DNA from: an uncultured Erysipelotrichales bacterium
Lineage (GTDB): Bacteria > Bacillota_I > Bacilli_A > Erysipelotrichales > Coprobacillaceae
DNA length: 5,022 bases
Direction: 5' to 3'
Assembly: GCA_910586805.1 (NCBI GenBank)
Contig: CAJUJC010000113.1
Coordinates: forward strand, 1 to 5,022
Below the pieces are notes generated by a model that saw only the letters and a program-made list of their open reading frames with translations, had not been told where the DNA came from and searched no databases. Of this stretch, positions 1 to 5,017 are shown one piece after another (the stretch's first letter is position 1; each line of letters opens with the position of its first letter). The position numbers and the translations under genes were made by a program.

Positions 1-652
1 ATACAATAATATTATTTTGATTTCTTTTAAAAACCTGTTCATTAATTTCTGTTAATTCTTTTTTTATCCATTTACCAGAAAGACTGATAATAAAAGTCAT
101 ATCGGATTGATCTAATGCATTTTCAATTACTGAGATATCTGAATGACGATCAATTTCATAACAAAGAATATTAAACGAACGTAACATTTCACTAAATAAA
201 TTTGTTGCAGTAAAACCATGGTGTCCTGTTAAGACAGCAACTTTTTTACAGTATGATAATTGCCAAGCGATTCTTGAAATTTGTTCATGATCAAAAAGTA
301 AATAAAGATGATCATAGATGTTTCTAATTTGATTTGTATATGCATTATAAAATCCAATAGGATTATTAATTTCATTAATATATTCTTGTGTGATTCCATA
401 AAATTTAATGTGATTTTCTTGTTTGATATCAAGAAAACCATCGTACTCTAATTTTTTGCAGAATTTTGTTATAGTGGCAGGAGTTGTATTTGCTAAGTAT
501 GCAATTTTTTCAATAGATATATCAGGAAATTCAGATAAGCGATCTAACATGACTTTAGCAATAATAAAATTAGTATCAAATTTTTTAATATTAAAGAGAT
601 ATTCAGATAATATAACCTGTAATCCTGTTTTTTTGAAATCTTGTTCTATCAA
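1..652 (-). CDS. RpiR/MurR-family transcriptional regulator, partial (C-terminus beyond left edge)
   Basis: This is a DNA-binding regulator with an N-terminal helix-turn-helix and a C-terminal SIS (sugar isomerase) domain that in this family binds phosphosugars. 217 codons are visible and the frame is open to the left edge. Family members are usually about 240-290 residues, so a minor part is missing. Residues about 45-77 form the helix-turn-helix, including ISIEKIAYLANTTPATITKF followed by CKKLEYDGF, which resembles the family's 'SPATITRFCKKLGY' pattern. Residues about 136-157 (KKVAVLTGHHGFTATNLF) start the SIS fold, and residues 187-194 (FIISLSGK) match its ISxSG sugar-phosphate loop. The TTG start at 650-652 is chosen because a strong AAGGAGG lies 9 bases upstream; the first in-frame ATG is codon 35, which would cut off part of the N-terminal domain. 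It is divergent from a PTS/GH1 operon and is probably its regulator. Whether it activates or represses cannot be told. The family call is firm; the ligand is unknown. Confidence 0.9.
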   Translation of the reverse strand, partial: MIEQDFKKTGLQVILSEYLFNIKKFDTNFIIAKVMLDRLSEFPDISIEKIAYLANTTPATITKFCKKLEYDGFLDIKQENHIKFYGITQEYINEINNPIGFYNAYTNQIRNIYDHLYLLFDHEQISRIAWQLSYCKKVAVLTGHHGFTATNLFSEMLRSFNILCYEIDRHSDISVIENALDQSDMTFIISLSGKWIKKELTEINEQVFKRNQNNIIV

Positions 653-661
653 TATTCTCCC

Positions 662-668
662 CCTCCTT
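662..668 (-). promoter_or_regulatory. Ribosome binding site that fixes the TTG start of the regulator
   Basis: Read on the minus strand, AAGGAGG is a near-perfect Shine-Dalgarno sequence, followed by further G residues. It ends 9 bases before the TTG at 652-650. No ATG or GTG lies at a suitable distance in the same frame, so this site decides the start. Confidence 0.8.
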
Positions 669-686
669 TTTGTTTATTACTTACAA

Positions 687-715
687 AGTATAACATATTA
701 AAGACTGTCATTCAA
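687..715 (-). promoter_or_regulatory. Sigma-A-type promoter of the RpiR-family regulator
   Basis: On the minus strand TTGAAT (715-710) and TATACT (692-687) are separated by exactly 17 bases. That is an excellent match to the housekeeping -35/-10 consensus. Transcription would start near 680, giving a leader of roughly 28 bases before the TTG codon. An interrupted palindrome ATTTTGAAAAT (715-725) abuts the -35 and could allow autoregulation. Confidence 0.7.
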
Positions 716-915
716 TTTTGAAAATATATTAGAATTCATTGAGTATTATTATATTTCAATATCGTTTTGGTATAAAAACTTTTCTATATTGGATATATTT
801 ATTAAGTATATTTATATATGATGGATGATTAAGGATTATATTGAGTAGAATAAATTTAAGATTTATTGATGAGAATGATAAATACTTAATTTTTGATTAT
901 TTCCTTATTTTAATT

Positions 916-953
916 AATAATTAGATTACTTATGAAAAATTGTAATCATTATT
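916..953. repeat. Imperfect inverted repeat (hairpin), function unknown
   Basis: The left arm AATAATTAGATTAC (916-929) pairs with GTAATCATTATT (942-953) except for a two-base bulge, with a 12-base loop. It is followed directly by AGGGAGA, which resembles a ribosome binding site but has no start codon with a usable frame after it. In such AT-rich DNA an inverted repeat of this size could arise by chance. Confidence 0.3.
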
Positions 954-1001
954 AGGGAGATAACTGAAAATATCTTTATTATTTGATTTTTTATGTAATT
1001 A

Positions 1002-1049
1002 AAAACAATGATATGAAATAAAAGTATCAAAATATCGTTGTTTTGTTTC
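1002..1049 (+). terminator. Terminator-like hairpin upstream of the operon promoter
   Basis: The left arm AAAACAATGATAT (1002-1014) and right arm ATATCGTTGTTTT (1032-1044) can form a 13-bp stem around a 17-base loop, followed by GTTTC. The single imperfect pair is U-G in a plus-strand RNA but C-A in a minus-strand RNA, so the fold favours rightward transcription. Its left arm shares the ten bases AAAAACAATG with the terminator after the operon (4458-4467). No gene ends just before it. It may terminate a small transcript or insulate the operon from read-through. The stem is GC-poor, so efficiency is uncertain. Confidence 0.35.
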
Positions 1050-1087
1050 ATAATGTTTATTTTCCAAAATTGGAAAATAAACATTAT
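1050..1087. promoter_or_regulatory. Perfect 38-bp palindrome, candidate operator of the PTS/GH1 operon
   Basis: The arms ATAATGTTTATTTTCCAA (1050-1067) and TTGGAAAATAAACATTAT (1070-1087) are perfect inverse complements around a two-base AA centre. The palindrome ends 11 bases before the operon's -10 hexamer, so it covers the -35 position. No T-tract follows, which argues against a terminator. The geometry fits a dimeric or tetrameric regulator, most simply the divergently encoded RpiR-family protein. A repressor would block the -35. An activator would substitute for the poor -35. Ownership of the site is inferred from position only. Confidence 0.65.
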
Positions 1088-1095
1088 AGAGTGAA

Positions 1096-1104
1096 TGATA
1101 TAAT
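1096..1104 (+). promoter_or_regulatory. Extended -10 promoter of the PTS/GH1 operon
   Basis: TGATATAAT provides a consensus TATAAT at 1099-1104 preceded by the extended -10 TGn. No good -35 sits 16-18 bases upstream, where the sequence is AATAAA-like and lies inside the palindrome. Extended -10 promoters tolerate a weak -35, and the arrangement suggests regulator-dependent activity. The predicted start is near 1111, giving a leader of about 45 bases. Confidence 0.65.
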
Positions 1105-1112
1105 GATAGTGG

Positions 1113-1124
1113 TAATCATGATTA
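1113..1124. promoter_or_regulatory. 12-bp palindrome at the predicted transcription start
   Basis: TAATCATGATTA is a perfect palindrome spanning about +3 to +14 of the predicted transcript. The motif GTAATCAT seen at 1112-1119 also occurs at 942-949. It could be a secondary operator, but short AT-rich palindromes are common and support is weak. Confidence 0.25.
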
Positions 1125-1155
1125 TACAAATATAAAAAGAGAGAGGACAAACACA

Positions 1156-1368
1156 ATGAATAAATTATCTGAAATATTAGATGCGAAACTTGTTCCTATA
1201 ATGAGTAAAGTATCTAGCCAAAGACATCTTTCTGCTGTTAGAGATGGATTGGTTGCGACCATTCCACTAACTATTATTGGTGCTATTTTCTTGTTAGTTG
1301 CTACTTTTCCATTTCCACAAGCTTATGTTAATTTCATGGAAAATAATCCAACACTTACAAATGTTTAA
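1156..1368 (+). CDS. PTS lactose/cellobiose-type EIIC permease, N-terminal fragment (frameshifted)
   Basis: Seventy residues match the N-terminus of the lactose/cellobiose EIIC family. MNKLSEILDAKLVPIMSKVS is followed by SQRHLSAVRDGLVATIPLTI and one hydrophobic helix at about residues 31-53, closely parallel to the start of Bacillus LicC-type permeases. A GAGAGGA ribosome binding site (1141-1147) precedes the ATG by 8 bases. The frame ends at TAA (1366-1368), far short of the usual 420-450 residues. The rest of the permease continues in the -1 frame from 1365. One extra T in the TTT run at 1364-1366 would restore a single protein of 70 + Leu + 355 = 426 residues. The cause may be a real mutation, a sequencing error or a split gene. 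Alone, this fragment cannot transport sugar. Confidence 0.8.
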   Translation: MNKLSEILDAKLVPIMSKVSSQRHLSAVRDGLVATIPLTIIGAIFLLVATFPFPQAYVNFMENNPTLTNV

Positions 1369-1370
1369 TG
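1363..1370 (+). other. Frameshift junction with overlapping stop/start (TAATG)
   Basis: GTTTAATG contains the TAA stop of the first EIIC segment overlapping the ATG (1368-1370) of the second by one base. A single missing T explains the break, because GTT TTA ATG ATT would read Val-Leu-Met-Ile, in keeping with the hydrophobic run seen there in relatives. No Shine-Dalgarno precedes the ATG, so the second part would be made only by re-initiation after the first stop. The site has no X-XXY-YYZ slippery heptamer, so programmed -1 frameshifting is not well supported. Confidence 0.75.
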
Positions 1371-2435
1371 ATTCCGTTTACACTCACAATAGGGTTGTTA
1401 TCTATTTATGTGAGTTTTAGTATTGGTTATCATTTGGCAAAAACTTATAATATTTCTCCATTATTAGGTGGAATAGCTGCGACATTATGCTTTTTAACAA
1501 CAATAGGAGTGACTTCTATTGAAGATGGTTCTTATATTAATCAAGCATATTTAGGTGGAGAAGGAATGTTTAGTGCTATTATTACTTCACTATTTGTTGT
1601 AGAGGTTATGCGCTTTTGTGATAAACATAACTTAAAAATTAAAATGCCTGATTCTATTCCGCCAAATATTGGAAGTAGTTTTGATGCATTAATTCCAATT
1701 GCTATTTCTGTAACAATTGTGACTATTGTTGTCCATGTATTAGGATTTGATATAAATGCAATGATTGCGTCTGCATTGACACCTTTATTAAGTGCATCAG
1801 CAGATTCATTGCTATTACCAATTATTTATGTTGTTTTAACTGCCTTAATGTGGTTTGCTGGTATTCATCCAGGTGTATTACAAGCTATTGTTTTACCGAT
1901 TTGGACAATTAATGCAGTTGCTAATATGGATGCATTTGTTGCAGGTGCGCCTATTCCTCACATTGGTGTTGAACCATTTATCTTTACATTCTTATGGATT
2001 GGTGGTGGCGGAGGAACACTTGCCTTATGTCTTATGATGTGCTTCTCTAAGAGTCAATCTATTAAAAGTTTAGGACGATTAAGTATTGCACCAAGTCTTT
2101 TCAATATTAATGAACCTGTATTATTTGGTGTTCCATTCATTTTAAATCCAACATTCTTCATTCCGTTGCTTTTAGGACCATTAATTAATGTATTTATAAC
2201 ATATTTTGCTTTTACAACAGGAATTGTTGCAGGTATGGGCAATCCTCTTGCAGCAGCATGGAATTTCCCTTCGTTTTTAGGAGGATTCTTGTACACAAAT
2301 TCATGGACTGGAGTTGCATTGGTAGTTGTGAATTTCTTAGTTTATTTTATTGTTTATTATCCATTCTTTAAAATCTATGAAAAGAAAAGTTTACAAGAGG
2401 AGGGAATATTAGAAGATGAAACAGTGTCTGTGTAA
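1368..2435 (+). CDS. PTS lactose/cellobiose-type EIIC permease, main part (frameshifted)
   Basis: This is the bulk of an integral membrane sugar permease that carries beta-glucosides or chitobiose-type sugars across the membrane and presents them for phosphorylation by EIIB. The 355 residues are strongly hydrophobic with about nine membrane segments. Landmarks are IKMPDSIPPNIGSSFDALIP (91-110), WFAGIHPG (162-169), FLWIGGGGGTLAL (208-220) and APSLFNINEPVLFGVPFILN (241-260). The His of GIH and the Glu of NINEP are family substrate-site residues, and both are present. GIHP replaces the commoner GIHG. It lacks the first helix, which is encoded by 1156-1368 in another frame, and has no ribosome binding site of its own. 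Apart from that break it is free of stops and its motifs are preserved, so the lesion is recent, artefactual or tolerated. No EIIA or EIIB is encoded in the window. It overlaps the GH1 gene by 20 bases, implying translational coupling. Confidence 0.85.
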   Translation: MIPFTLTIGLLSIYVSFSIGYHLAKTYNISPLLGGIAATLCFLTTIGVTSIEDGSYINQAYLGGEGMFSAIITSLFVVEVMRFCDKHNLKIKMPDSIPPNIGSSFDALIPIAISVTIVTIVVHVLGFDINAMIASALTPLLSASADSLLLPIIYVVLTALMWFAGIHPGVLQAIVLPIWTINAVANMDAFVAGAPIPHIGVEPFIFTFLWIGGGGGTLALCLMMCFSKSQSIKSLGRLSIAPSLFNINEPVLFGVPFILNPTFFIPLLLGPLINVFITYFAFTTGIVAGMGNPLAAAWNFPSFLGGFLYTNSWTGVALVVVNFLVYFIVYYPFFKIYEKKSLQEEGILEDETVSV

Positions 2436-3843
2436 GTTTCCGAAAGATTTTTTATGGGGAGGAGCAGTGGCTGCAAATCAAATAGAAGGAGCCTTTGATG
2501 TTGGCGGTAAAGGTTTATGTATTGCAGATATTAATGAGTTTAAAGGTGACCTTCCTCCAGAAAAAAGGGAAAATAAAGAAATGTCTCTTGAAGAAGTTTA
2601 TGAATTATTGAATAAAGAAAATGGTAATTTTCCAAAGCGTTATAGTATTGATTTTTATCATAACTATAAAGAAGATATTCGATTATTAGCAGGATTAAAT
2701 ATTAAATCATTTAGAACTTCATTTAACTGGTCACGAATCTTTCCTAATGGAGATGAAACTGAGCCTAATGAAGAAGGATTAAAATTTTATGATAATCTTA
2801 TTGATGAACTATTAAAATATGGGATTGAACCATTAATGACTATTTCTCATTATGAGATGCCACTGAATATAGCAATTCAATATAATGGTTGGTACAATCG
2901 TAAAACAATGGATATGTTTACAAAATATTGTGAAGTTTTATTTAAGCGTTATAAAGACAAAGTTAAATATTGGATTTTGGTCAATCAAATTAATCTTATT
3001 CATATTGAATCATTTAATCACTTAGGTATCCCTAGTGATCGTGTAGATAATTTAATGGAAGCAAAATATCAAGGTTTGCATAATGAATTAGTTGCTTGTG
3101 CTAGAGCTGTTAAGATTGGTAAAGAAATTAATCCAAATTTTCAATTAGGAGTTATGGCAAGTTATGGGATTCCTTATCCAGAAACAGGAAGTTCAGAAGA
3201 TAATTTAGCTGCTTTAAAATATAGTCAACAGGAGTATTATGTCACTGATATGGCTGTTCAAGGAGAAATTCCATATTATATGTATCGCTTTTATGAAGAA
3301 AATAATCTTAATATTGAGATTACAAAACAAGATAAAGAAGATTTAAAAAACACAGTAGATTATGTTAGTTTTTCATACTACTATACTTCAAACATTAATA
3401 GTCAAAGTCAAGGAAGATTCCACAATAGTCATATTAAAGTGACTAATGATTGGGGTTGGGGAATGGATCCGTTAGGATTAAGGATTGCATTAAATCAATA
3501 TTATGATCGCTACCATCTACCAATTATTATATCTGAAAATGGTATGGGATTTTACGAAAAAATAAATGAAGATGGAATATTACATGATGATTATAGAATT
3601 GATTATATCAAAGAACATATTATTCAAATTAAGGAAGCTATTCATGATGGTGTCAATGTTATAGGATATTATCCTTGGGGACCTATTGATATTGTGAGTT
3701 GTTCATCGTCTGAAATGGAAAAACGTTATGGTTTTATCTATGTTGATTTAGATAATGAATTAAATGGAACAGGAAAAAGATCATTAAAAGATAGTTATTA
3801 TTGGTATCAAAAAGTTATTGCTAGCAATGGAGAAGAACTATAA
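2416..3843 (+). CDS. GH1 6-phospho-beta-glucosidase-like enzyme with Gln at the acid/base position
   Basis: This cytoplasmic glycoside hydrolase family 1 (TIM-barrel) protein has 475 residues, a normal length. The N-terminal signature FPKDFLWGGAVAANQIEGAF (8-27) supplies sugar-binding Q22. RTSFNWSRIFPNG (100-112) and ISHYEMP (143-149, with H145) follow. The nucleophile is E374 in IISENGMG (371-378). PWGPIDIVS and SSSEMEKRYGFIYVD (430-444) match the phosphate-binding segment of the 6-phospho-glycosidase branch, with S430/S432, K436 and Y438 as likely ligands. The key deviation is at 190-193, which reads NQIN where the family has NE(P/I)N, so Q191 (CAA, 2986-2988) replaces the general acid/base Glu. 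Plant myrosinases have the same change and hydrolyse thioglucosides. The start is supported by AGGAGGG (2398-2404), 11 bases upstream. It overlaps the permease end, and the PTS context predicts a phosphorylated glucoside substrate. GH1 membership is certain; the reaction is not. Confidence 0.93.
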   Translation: MKQCLCKFPKDFLWGGAVAANQIEGAFDVGGKGLCIADINEFKGDLPPEKRENKEMSLEEVYELLNKENGNFPKRYSIDFYHNYKEDIRLLAGLNIKSFRTSFNWSRIFPNGDETEPNEEGLKFYDNLIDELLKYGIEPLMTISHYEMPLNIAIQYNGWYNRKTMDMFTKYCEVLFKRYKDKVKYWILVNQINLIHIESFNHLGIPSDRVDNLMEAKYQGLHNELVACARAVKIGKEINPNFQLGVMASYGIPYPETGSSEDNLAALKYSQQEYYVTDMAVQGEIPYYMYRFYEENNLNIEITKQDKEDLKNTVDYVSFSYYYTSNINSQSQGRFHNSHIKVTNDWGWGMDPLGLRIALNQYYDRYHLPIIISENGMGFYEKINEDGILHDDYRIDYIKEHIIQIKEAIHDGVNVIGYYPWGPIDIVSCSSSEMEKRYGFIYVDLDNELNGTGKRSLKDSYYWYQKVIASNGEEL

Positions 3844-3852
3844 TAAAATGCT

Positions 3853-4449
3853 ATGGGACTTCGTAAAGAAATATTATTTTGTTTAAGTGCAACTTTTTGT
3901 GTAGCAATAGGGGTTTGCCTTTATACCGAATGTCAATTAGGTGCTGATAGTGTTACAGTATTTTTAGATGGAATGAATAAAACAACAGGATTATCAATTT
4001 CTTTAATTGATCAAATATTAGTTATTATCATGTTTATTTCAGCTTATTTTATGAATAAATGCAATATTGGGGTATGTACAATTATTCATACAGTAACAAT
4101 AGGCATATTTATAACATTTGCAAGTTCATTTATAACTCCCTTAGAATTAGCAAAACAATCTTTTCTTGTAAGATGTTTATGTATTATATTAGCACAATTA
4201 TGCTTTGCTTTTGGCTTTACATTAATGCAAAAATTGTCTTCAGGAATGGCAACAGCTGATGCTTTTATTTATGGTATAATAGAAAAAACTCACTTAAGCT
4301 ATGTTAAAATTCATTTTATATTTGATGCTACTTATTTCATTCTTGGATATTTGTTAGGTGGAGTTATTGGAATTGGAAGCATAACTTATGTTTTGACATC
4401 AGGATGGTTGACTTTTCAAATCAAAAAAAGAATAGATACAATTATTTAG
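3853..4449 (+). CDS. YczE/YyaS-type integral membrane protein (COG2364-like)
   Basis: This 198-residue membrane protein has about five hydrophobic segments (roughly 7-26, 50-67, 72-92, 104-124 and 154-187). It resembles the YczE/YyaS family, whose transport or other biochemical role is not established. The family pattern is seen as GVCLYTECQLGADSVTVFLD (20-39) after helix 1, GLSISLIDQ (46-54) before helix 2, SGMATADAFIYGI (130-142), and LGYLLGGVIGIGSITYVLTS (164-183). An in-frame stop at 3844-3846 excludes any earlier start. The best Shine-Dalgarno (GGAGAAG, 3829-3835) lies within the end of the GH1 gene and is about 17 bases from the ATG, rather far, so initiation may be weak or coupled. It is nine bases after the GH1 stop and is followed by a terminator, so it is the last gene of the operon. 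Export of a released aglycone is conceivable, but nothing in the sequence shows it. Confidence 0.75.
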   Translation: MGLRKEILFCLSATFCVAIGVCLYTECQLGADSVTVFLDGMNKTTGLSISLIDQILVIIMFISAYFMNKCNIGVCTIIHTVTIGIFITFASSFITPLELAKQSFLVRCLCIILAQLCFAFGFTLMQKLSSGMATADAFIYGIIEKTHLSYVKIHFIFDATYFILGYLLGGVIGIGSITYVLTSGWLTFQIKKRIDTII

Positions 4450-4457
4450 AAAAAAGG

Positions 4458-4500
4458 AAAAACAATGTCTATCATATATTGATAACAACATTGTTTTTTT
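4458..4500 (+). terminator. Rho-independent terminator of the PTS/GH1 operon
   Basis: The outer arms AAAAACAATGT (4458-4468) and ACATTGTTTTT (4488-4498) form a perfect 11-bp stem. An inner TATCA/TGATA stem (4470-4474 with 4480-4484) closes a five-base loop. The right arm runs into a seven-T tract (4494-4500). It begins nine bases after the TAG of the membrane-protein gene. The matching A-rich left flank could also allow some termination from the opposite strand. Confidence 0.85.
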
Positions 4501-4509
4501 GTATCGTAA

Positions 4510-4878
4510 AATGATATTGAGAAATTAAATTTATATCAAGTTCAACATATGACATATATGAATTTATTGGAGAAATTATATGAAACATTGTTTAGAGAGG
4601 TTAATAATATTGTATGAAAACATAAATATGAAATATTATGTATAGAGCATCTTATTGATTGCGTTGAAGAAACAGGAAATAAAATTCAAGTTATGCCAAC
4701 TCAAGAATTTTCTGCTCATGTAGCTGGAAATCAATTGTTTGAATTGATTAATCGTTTATTTAAGAAGTTAAGTTTTAAATATATGAAAAATAAAATTGTC
4801 TTGATTTTATCCGTAAAAGGTATGTGGTTAGAGTTAATGGTAAAATTATTAAATGAATTAAGAAGAATATATAGTTAA
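4510..4878 (+). pseudogene. Decayed coding remnant, possibly of a sensor histidine kinase
   Basis: One frame runs from 4510 to 4878, interrupted only by TGA at 4615-4617. The first part (35 codons) contains MNLLEKLYETLFREVNNIV, reminiscent of the coiled-coil and H-box segment of kinases such as LEKLYEELR..HDYNNIV, but without the His. The second part (86 codons) contains SAHVAGNQLFELINRLFKKL followed by SFKYM. This resembles the ATP-binding N-box region of histidine kinases (D..QL.RVI.NL..N..KY) with the key Asn residues lost. An ATG at 4693 opens 61 codons but lacks a proper ribosome binding site. No G-box glycines follow, and the frame ends early. The resemblance is by eye, weak and in degraded sequence; a non-coding AT-rich stretch is the alternative. 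Confidence 0.35.
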
Positions 4879-4897
4879 TAAAATTATGTCTTTTTCA

Positions 4898-4986
4898 TTA
4901 GTAAAAAATATAAATAAAATTTTTGGTAAAAAAAGATTAATATTAAATAACATTTTAGTAAAAAAGTATTGATATTAAATGTTATT
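4898..4986. repeat. Imperfect AT-rich direct repeats with an inverted repeat
   Basis: TTAGTAAAAAA, TTGGTAAAAAAA and TTAGTAAAAAAG begin at 4898, 4923 and 4955. The last two are followed by related text, GATTAATATTAAATAACATT and TATTGATATTAAATGTTATT. The inverse complements AATAACATTT (4946-4955) and AAATGTTATT (4977-4986) could form a 10-bp stem with a 21-base loop. Spacing is irregular (25 and 32 bases), so this is not a CRISPR. It may reflect local duplication or a regulatory region of a gene to the right. Confidence 0.35.
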
Positions 4987-5001
4987 AATGTTAATATATA
5001 G

Positions 5002-5017
5002 TTGAAAACGCATATAT
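5002..5017 (+). promoter_or_regulatory. Possible catabolite-responsive element (cre), one mismatch
   Basis: TTGAAAACGCATATAT fits the CcpA-binding consensus WTGNNARCGNWWWCAW at every position except one (T for C at position 14). It sits at the right edge, upstream of whatever gene follows. A single degenerate match is weak evidence, and no such site was seen near the PTS operon promoter. Confidence 0.25.

Larger units (their letters stand above)
653..1155. other. Divergent intergenic control region (about 500 bp)
   Basis: This stretch separates the leftward regulator from the rightward PTS operon. It holds the regulator promoter near 687-715, an imperfect hairpin at 916-953, a terminator-like hairpin at 1002-1044, a perfect palindrome at 1050-1087, the operon promoter near 1096-1104 and a 12-bp palindrome at 1113-1124. 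Between about 730 and 910 I see only AT-rich sequence with no convincing coding frame, tRNA or riboswitch. Apparent short frames here lack ribosome binding sites and recognisable composition. The region is long for a simple divergent promoter pair, so a small transcript or a decayed gene is possible. Confidence 0.7.

Noticed and set aside
229..441. Minus-strand open frame of 70 codons
   Set aside because: It lies within the regulator gene on the same strand but in a different frame; the regulator's frame carries the HTH and SIS motifs.
423..701. Plus-strand open frame of 92 codons
   Set aside because: It lies antisense to the clearly recognisable RpiR-family gene (1-652, minus strand) and has no ribosome binding site or family resemblance.
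1050..1087. Reading the 38-bp palindrome as a transcription terminator
   Set aside because: It has no T-tract on either side, only a two-base centre that is too short for a hairpin loop, and it overlaps the promoter.
1090..1155. LicT/BglG-type antiterminator (RAT) leader
   Set aside because: The leader is only about 45 bases, without a RAT-like sequence or terminator, and the divergent regulator is RpiR-type, not a PRD antiterminator.
926..1156. Minus-strand open frame of 76 codons in the intergenic region
   Set aside because: Its composition is low-complexity I/H/Y/F-rich from AT-rich DNA, it runs through the palindrome and operon promoter, and it shows no family resemblance.
1356..1372. 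Programmed -1 ribosomal frameshift in EIIC
   Set aside because: There is no X-XXY-YYZ heptamer, no upstream Shine-Dalgarno stimulator and no obvious downstream stem; a lost T is simpler.
1855..2296. Short frames inside the EIIC gene on both strands (1855-2037 plus, 2054-2296 minus)
   Set aside because: They are shadows of the permease frame, which holds the conserved motifs.
3848..3886. Alternative ATG at 3848 for the gene after GH1
   Set aside because: It is in a different frame and reaches a stop after about a dozen codons.
4059..4259. Short plus-strand frame inside the YczE-type gene
   Set aside because: It is a shadow of the 3853-4449 frame, with no ribosome binding site or recognisable motif.
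4898..4986. CRISPR array
   Set aside because: The repeats are short, imperfect, irregularly spaced and AT-rich, with no distinct spacers.
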